From the NCBI GenBank assembly GCA_903813345.2, contig CAIIXF020000006.1:22205936-22269935 (forward strand): a DNA stretch of 64,000 nt. The letters are read 5' to 3'. The notes under the pieces are model-generated. The model did no database searches and was not told the origin of the DNA. It saw nothing but the letters and a program-made list of their open reading frames with translations. The position numbers and the translations under genes are program-made. The stretch is from Owenia fusiformis. Its lineage: Eukaryota > Annelida > Polychaeta > Sabellida > Oweniidae. Below are positions 57,965 to 64,000 of the stretch, piece after piece; the stretch's first letter is position 1; each line of letters begins with the position of its first letter.

Positions 57965-59284
57965 ATAATAATATTATATCTTTGTGGTGCTTTCGCCCCT
58001 GTTGCATTTTCATCATTATTGTGTATAATGCATTTGTTAGATGCATTGGATTTTAGAGGAAAGAGATAACAAAATGGGTTCATCATTCAACAATGGATAG
58101 TTTTTGAAATAATATAAAAAAAATGTTTTAAAATGAAATTTTAGATATGAAAAAAATATAAAAAGATCATCATTCTGTCATTCTACATAGAATGGATGAC
58201 AATGTGCTAACAATCCTAATGGTTAGATGGCCTTAAACTGTTATTTTGAATATATGTTATTAGCAAAAACACATGCATTTACACACATTGAAACATGTTA
58301 ATTATCCAGTTACGTGTACTGTTGCTATACCAATGTAATTCTTCAGTCATATATGAAACATCTGATGAATCAGAGACACATAAAACATGTCTCTGGATGA
58401 ATAAAGATAGTACAATGTACAAATGACCAGCTTTATAAATCAATTCTTTCCCATTGTTTTTTTATAAATTGTTCCCATGGCTAAAAATACTTTATGAATG
58501 AAACAATGTTAGTATATGGTTTTATTTTATCATGTATTTCACCACAATATTTATAAAAGGGAAGGAACTGTATGCCAGCCCTATCACCATGCACTTGAGG
58601 CACTTGCCTTGATGTATTCTCATTTAACTTCTATTTGATTCATTTCCAGCCTTGGCCACAAAAATGTTGTAAACCCATGTAGTAAATTAAGGATGGATAT
58701 AGATTTGATATGTAAAATAAAATGAATGAGATAGGACAGGATTTTTTAAATGTTTGTTGGAAAAAAAACTGCAAAATGTGTATTCATGTCCTTAAAATGA
58801 CATTGTCTTGTTTCTCATATATTTAATGAAAAGTCTTTATTTTTGGTATTGGGATTTAAGCAGGGGTATTAAAGCCACAAGATAACCCCATTTCACTGAA
58901 TAACCTGAGGTTTTCAGGTTTTAGGCCACACAATCTGACACTGTTTTAACCTATATCAAGAATGAAACTGATTGATATCAGTAGATAAGAGGATATATAG
59001 GTATGGTATATCACTATTTGAATATGATATGTAATTACTATTATCTCTTATACTTTCTCTTCTTATATCTTCTTATTAGAAAATCTCTTCCTCCACAACT
59101 CCACGATCCATCCAATCAATCTCAAGTTTCAGATATTTAATGAGATATCACAATATTAGAATGTCAACAGAATTATGATCCCATAATAGGAAACAGACAA
59201 TAGTACTATTATATTTCTTCAGAAAATCTGAATAATAGTAAAATTCACCAGAAAAATATATCAAACAGAAAAACAAGATATCTC
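57965..59284. other. Intergenic AT-rich sequence
   Basis: No gene, RNA or structured repeat recognised. Confidence 0.4.
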
Positions 59285-59339
59285 TTACACACGAGGGGAA
59301 AGAGTACCCGTGTATATACAACCTACCGCCTAGCAAGAC

Positions 59340-59850
59340 CAGGCCTGTCAACTGTCCCGCAATTTGCGTATTTGTCACGCATTTGCTGAAGAATTTGAAG
59401 TCACGCCAGTTATTTTTGCGTGACAGAAAATGTCACGCAAATACGCATTTCACCTGGTAATTGTCACGCAAAAATATTTCTGTAGAAAAATTTCTAAAAA
59501 AGATCGTCTACACAGCAAAAATACGAACGCCGGAAAAAAACGTACGCATTTCGTTCGGACTTTTCACGCGAATTACGTATATGTCACGCATTCCGTTCGA
59601 AATTTTTCGTACCTACACCCCCCCCCCCCCCCCCCCCCCCCCCCCGTTGACGGATGTTTGAAACGCGAGCGTAGCGAGCGCGAAAAATTTGAGGTGTTCA
59701 AAATTTGGCAAGATGTCATAAAATTTAAACCAAGGTGTTCAAAATTTGGATCAAGGTGTTCAGATTTGGACCAAGGTGTCCACATTTTGAGGGGAGGTGT
59801 TCAACATTTCCAAGTCACTCATGTTAGGTGTTCCCAAGTTGACAGGCCTG
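59340..59850. mobile_element. Nested TIR element, CAGGCCTGTCAACT ends, TSD CAAGAC
   Basis: Left end CAGGCCTGTCAACTG, right end complement (AGTTGACAGGCCTG), flanked by CAAGAC at 59334-59339 and 59851-59856. It holds repeated TGTCACGCA motifs, a C run of about 29 at 59617-59645 and GCGAGCGTAGCGAGCGCG. The termini are hAT-like; the 511-bp element is non-autonomous. It interrupts the left part of the 59290-61887 element just inside its TIR. Confidence 0.7.
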
Positions 59851-60426
59851 CAAGACACGCATATACCGCCGAGCAAATAATTGATAATGTCATCTCGTAG
59901 GAAAATGGACAAATAAAGGTAATATAATGTCACTAACAATTCCTTTGGATGGTTAGAATTGTTACTAAGATGTTCTAGCAGGCGCAATTCGCCTAGAATT
60001 ATAGTTGAAATATATTTTTATGTCCAAATTAAGAGATAAGGTAAACGTATAATGGTTTTCGATTTGTTTTTCTCATTCATACTCGCTTTAATTGATAATG
60101 AGCCATACATAAGACATACTTGGGTCGGTAAATGGATGTGCATATGCATAATATATTAAGTGTCAAAATATTAGGTCAAAATAGCACTTTTGAACAGCAA
60201 AATCTTCACTTAAACTTTGTCCTAAAAGATCCGATGTTATCGGACATCGGACCCGATGTGATCGACGAGTAATATTATAAAGATCCGAAAATATCTTGAG
60301 TAAAGGATCTCAGAATCCGAACATTACTTGAGTAAAATCTGTTGAGATTCGATTATATCGTCGAGTTTATGACGTGCTGATGAAAAAATAATAAACATAC
60401 AATCTGCATCATTCATGTGAATCATT

Positions 60427-60753
60427 TTGTTGCGAACAATAAATGAAACTGAAAAAAATATGGCTATCACCAGTTACCACTGCACATCGAAACATTGTAT
60501 TTCAGGTCCTCGGTACAAATGCTTCCACTGTAGTTATAAATCACACGAGATGGATGACTTTGTGGTCCACTTCAGTCAGCACCATCCATTACTGAGTATT
60601 AAAGTTAATGTGCCTGAGTTAAATGGCAAGAAATGGATTTACAATGTTTTTGACTATGGTATTGTATTATCAAAGAAAGATCACGGTAATTTTCGTTTCG
60701 AGGATATGAAGCGTGTGAAGCTTGGGATTCTTCAAGTTGTGTTCTTTGAGTAG
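60427..60753 (+). CDS. Small C2H2-type zinc-finger protein encoded in a transposon
   Basis: 108 codons. An internal ATG at 60460 may be the real start (MAITSYHCTSKHC). It shows a CX4C pair, then YKCFHC...HFSQHH, a CX2C-X12-HX3H finger, followed by about 60 residues with WIYNVFDYGIVLSKKDHGNF. I do not recognise the family. Similar short modules with a CX2C...HX3H finger can sit at the N-terminus of transposon proteins, but no downstream catalytic domain is seen before the stop at 60751. It could be a DNA-binding factor of the host element, one exon of a larger lost gene, or an exapted ORF. Confidence 0.5.
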   Translation: MLRTINETEKNMAITSYHCTSKHCISGPRYKCFHCSYKSHEMDDFVVHFSQHHPLLSIKVNVPELNGKKWIYNVFDYGIVLSKKDHGNFRFEDMKRVKLGILQVVFFE

Positions 60754-61235
60754 AATGGCGCTTGCAATGCAGAATTAAATGTTTTTGGGTTGCACACTTA
60801 CCATAGACACATAGGAAATTATGGTGATTCAAGTGTAAGCATGAATTCAATGTTTTAAGAACTTTGTCGGAAACAGACGTTGACGTATAGTGCTGCGGGA
60901 ATTATATCATATTATATTATATCCCGGTGCCAGGAGTATACGATAAATAAAAAGGAATATTTGTGATATCGTCATGATATTATATGCTCATTCGAAAGCT
61001 TACTCACTACCTCATCGGGTTCTACTCACGGTATAGTCGGAATAGCTCGGTGGTAGATTCGGGTCCTATATAATCGTACTCGTGACATAATCGGGTCTTT
61101 CATTTTCAACTTTCACCGGTGATTTCAATGATATGCAACGTATGGCAGTGAAATAAATATGATACATTTACACCTATTGTATCTTTGAATCGAATGAAGT
61201 AAAGACAGCCATGGTTGTTACTTATTCAAGATGTA

Positions 61236-61626
61236 GAGTCCATTTCACTGCTTCATTTCGTCAGTAGAACGGCAAAAATAAGAAATTGGGAGACTATTGT
61301 GCAATAATATATGGAAAAGTGTATTCATAATGTACATGAATGACATTTGTATATTTCAGATTTTTTAGTTTTTTGTGCAATAAGCCTGTGCCGTCTTGTA
61401 ATTTGAAGAATTTCAGCCATGTTAATCTTATTGAAAATAACATGGCAGAGAAACATCCAAATATAAGAGGCCACACACTTTATAAGCCAAACTAGAAGCA
61501 ATCCAAGATATACAAATGTCATTCATTTACATTATGAATATACTTTCCCATATATTGTTGCACAATGGTCTCCCAATTTCTTATTTTTGCCGTTCTACTG
61601 ACGAACTGAAGCAGTGAAATGGACTC
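61236..61626. mobile_element. Mariner-like palindromic miniature element, TSD TA
   Basis: Arms of about 125 bp: GAGTCCATTTCACTGCTTCA at the left, complement at the right, continuing through GGCAAAAATAAGAAATTGGG and TGTACATGAATGACATTTGT-type sequence with few mismatches. TA at 61234-61235 and 61627-61628. Total 391 bp. It is nested in the 2.6-kb element. Confidence 0.75.
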
Positions 61627-61892
61627 TAAATCATCATTCAAATATTTAAAAGTTGAATTTAGCGATTGGATAGTAAACATTGCGCTAAGTACTCATTATT
61701 TTGCAAACATGAGTGCCTGGAACAATAACTTTATCAGTTACACACATTTCTGTTTTTTATCTGTTTCTCATATTGAGAAATTCAAGATATAAACAAAAGT
61801 TTATAACTCACCCCCTACATTTTCAGACATCTTCGGGTCTTTGCTCGGCGGTAGGTTGTATATACACGGGTACTCTTTCCCCTCGTGTTACA

Positions 61893-64000
61893 TGCCTTAT
61901 TGATATTCTGATCAGATACTTGAAGCGTATACTTGAAGGTGTACATGGGTACTGCTAAACATTTTTCATTTTATGTGTTAATCTATGATTTATTGCTCAA
62001 AAAAGCAATGTATTAAAACTAACAATAATGAGACAAGCATGCTGGCTTATGTATATTATTAGGTACCTACTTTATACAGTGTGGTTTACATGACCTCACC
62101 CTTTACTAGTCATGAGGTAAATGTACACATCATTGTGCATGAATTTCTTGAATTTGTTTATACATCTCTCATGTGAATAAATTACTTAGCTGATGCTCTC
62201 AAAAATGCAATGCCCATAAAAATAAATACATACATCTTCGGAAGGGAATAAAATACTATTTGTTTTAATGATGTCATTAATTCTTGTTGTTGTGTTTTTA
62301 AATTTTGTGACGTAATTCCACTTTAGGGGAATTATATGAAACTTTTTCTAATTTTTTTGTCAGACCTTTTTTATTTTGAATCAATCCCCAACATCCCCTA
62401 AGGCTGTAATTTCTTCTATGTGGTTTGCTGAGCTGACACGTGAAGAATAGCTCAATAAAAATGGAAAACTGAACTTGACTTGACCTCACCTATCCCCTTT
62501 ATTCATATTAATGTCAACCCCTGGTTGAACAGATCATTGTAAACCCTAGACATAGATCATACATTTTGTCTGCATATAACTCAGCTGAGATTCATTTTGT
62601 CAAACAAATATGGAAAATGCCATTTCATGTTATGAGACTAGATTTTGGATGAATTTGAATTTTGATGAGGTGTTTCCAAAATAATTTTTGGGGTTAGTAA
62701 TCTTGTAATATTATGTATGTCTCAGTTAGGGTTGTCAAGAGGCAGAATGCAGGTGAGGCAGTTTAAGTGAGGCAACTGCCTCAACAAACATTTAAACAAA
62801 CACATGATATTTCTTTATCATTATTGAGACAACATTTTCAAATGAAATCCAGTGGTTAGATATAATTTACCCCATTTGACTCAAATTTAAATCCCCCCTC
62901 CTTATTCAATATTATATTTCGCCACGCCTTTCTTATTAGTGACCTACATGTGAAAAATTACAAAAATATGATCTAAATTCCAGCTTACATCCCTTTAACC
63001 TTGTGAGCATTGGGTGGGGCGTTACATTCTCCATTTGAGTATGTGAACCTAACCACTATTCATGAATTGTATATCTGGGTGTGTACTACTTATAGGTATT
63101 CTCCCAGGTGATTCAGTCATATTGATAAAGGCTTTATATAGGTTAGTCACCTTATAATGTTCAATAGCATAGGTTGAATAGACCCTGGAATAGACCTATT
63201 AATTTGTATTGATTTGTTTTGTTTGAAGTGCATACCTACCTGCATTGTATGGTCCTCAACAGTCACGTATTGAGCCCCGATGCTTTCATTTTTATTGAGA
63301 GAAATGAAGAGGGAAATACCATTGACATGTCAAGATGACCCAGTTAAAGTAGTTCAACTCTTTAGACTTGTTAAATATTATTTATATGTATATCCAAGAA
63401 CACATTCGACCAGATATATACTGTACAAGAAGAAAAAAGAAACTTAGAGGAATTTAGGATTATTTATATGATTTTTCCCAAAAGGCAACTTTGATTCGTT
63501 AACCCCCCCCCCCCCCTTTGCATTGGCGCTATAAACAGATGCAGGGCATTGACCGAACATAAAATTTTGGACAAGGACGAGGACAGGACGAGTACATAGT
63601 ACGTTGTTAGTGTTGTGTACTTAAAAGCTGCTATTTCTGAGCTGCTATCTTAATTTCTTAGACCTTGATCATTTGTTACAACTAACTAACCAGATCCGCC
63701 TATAAAGTACTTATTCTGACATGTTAATTAACATGTCTTTTTATTATGTAACATAATATTATGAAAACAATTAAAGTGTACAAGCTTGTTACTGTTAAAA
63801 GTTTAGCAAAAAAGGACACCCTATTTGGTTTTTCACAAAAATTAAACATATGGCATTTTTTGCATTTTAAAGGAGGTAAACTTATCAAATATCCAATATT
63901 TCAAATACTGCGCAGTATTTCTGATAAAATGACCATGTAATACCTAGAAAATATTTATTTACATACATACACAGATACATGGTTGTATAGCCAGGGGTGA
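61893..64000. other. Intergenic; poly-C tract and partial miniature element at the edge
   Basis: No gene recognised. A C15-type run lies at about 63502-63518. The last bases (GTATAGCCAGGGGTGA from about 63985) look like the start of a GTAGCCAGG-family element cut by the window end. Confidence 0.4.

Larger units (their letters stand above)
59290..61887. mobile_element. 2.6-kb TIR transposon with zinc-finger ORF, TSD TTACA
   Basis: The left end from 59290 reads CACGAGGGGAAAGAGTACCC, then GTGTATATACAACCTACCGCC; the right end to 61887 is its exact complement (about 41 bp). Flanks TTACA at 59285-59289 and 61888-61892 form a 5-bp target duplication. It contains a nested element (59340-59850), a 108-codon ORF with a C2H2-type finger (60427-60753) and a nested TA-flanked palindrome (61236-61626). 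I do not recognise the superfamily. The TIRs match essentially perfectly, suggesting recent activity. Confidence 0.75.

Noticed and set aside
57847-58086. Short frames around the (GAAA)n tract
   Set aside because: Low-complexity translation of a microsatellite at the end of the Helentron-like element.
59430-59900. Plus-strand 156-codon ORF with polyproline
   Set aside because: It spans the C-homopolymer of the nested element at 59340-59850; composition comes from the C run and no domain is visible.

Overview
This is an animal nuclear genome window. It is AT-rich, its genes are split by many GT-AG introns, and it is packed with inverted-repeat DNA transposons, mainly miniature ones. Nothing looks prokaryotic. 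The repeat style (poly-C miniature elements ending in GTAGCCAGG-type termini, long fold-back elements, GTCC/CCGT-rich families) is typical of aquatic invertebrates, but I cannot fix the phylum from sequence alone.

Three protein-coding loci are well supported. (1) LRRC56, minus strand, coding from 8991 down to 1982: ten coding exons, phases all consistent, 722 residues, a leucine-rich-repeat factor for axonemal outer dynein arms. A possible 5' exon lies near 12.7 kb. (2) An omega-class glutathione S-transferase, minus strand, 27320 to 25503: two coding exons, 231 residues. The gene lies in a segmental duplication (about 25.27-30.02 kb and 36.05-42.61 kb). The second copy (40049 to 36269) is broken by a 1795-bp insertion in its first exon, flanked by a 3-bp target duplication. 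(3) A 2H phosphoesterase (2'-5' RNA ligase-like) gene, plus strand, 42813 to 48794: five coding exons, 399 residues, with an acidic, low-complexity insert between the two catalytic histidine motifs.

Most of the rest is mobile or repetitive DNA. The largest object is a 10.5-kb fold-back element (13579-24085). Its inverted arms are arrays of a 91-bp satellite, organised into a 1184-bp higher-order repeat (four copies) in the left arm and a 273-bp one in the right arm. A 1.3-kb core carries a tRNA-like Pol III unit. Other elements are: palindromic 8-bp-TSD elements at 10.1-12.4 kb; a mariner-type element (31465-35168) holding an 0.8-kb fold-back and a 1.9-kb Helentron-like element; a second Helentron-like copy at 56365-57964; a pogo/Tigger-like element (52735-54634) interrupted by a degenerate mariner (52866-53931); and a 2.6-kb TIR element (59290-61887, TSD TTACA) that encodes a small zinc-finger ORF and contains two further elements.

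The genes show no functional link to each other. The common theme is repeated nesting of DNA transposons in introns and intergenic space, with one clear gene disruption. All coordinates were read by eye; no alignment or database search was run.
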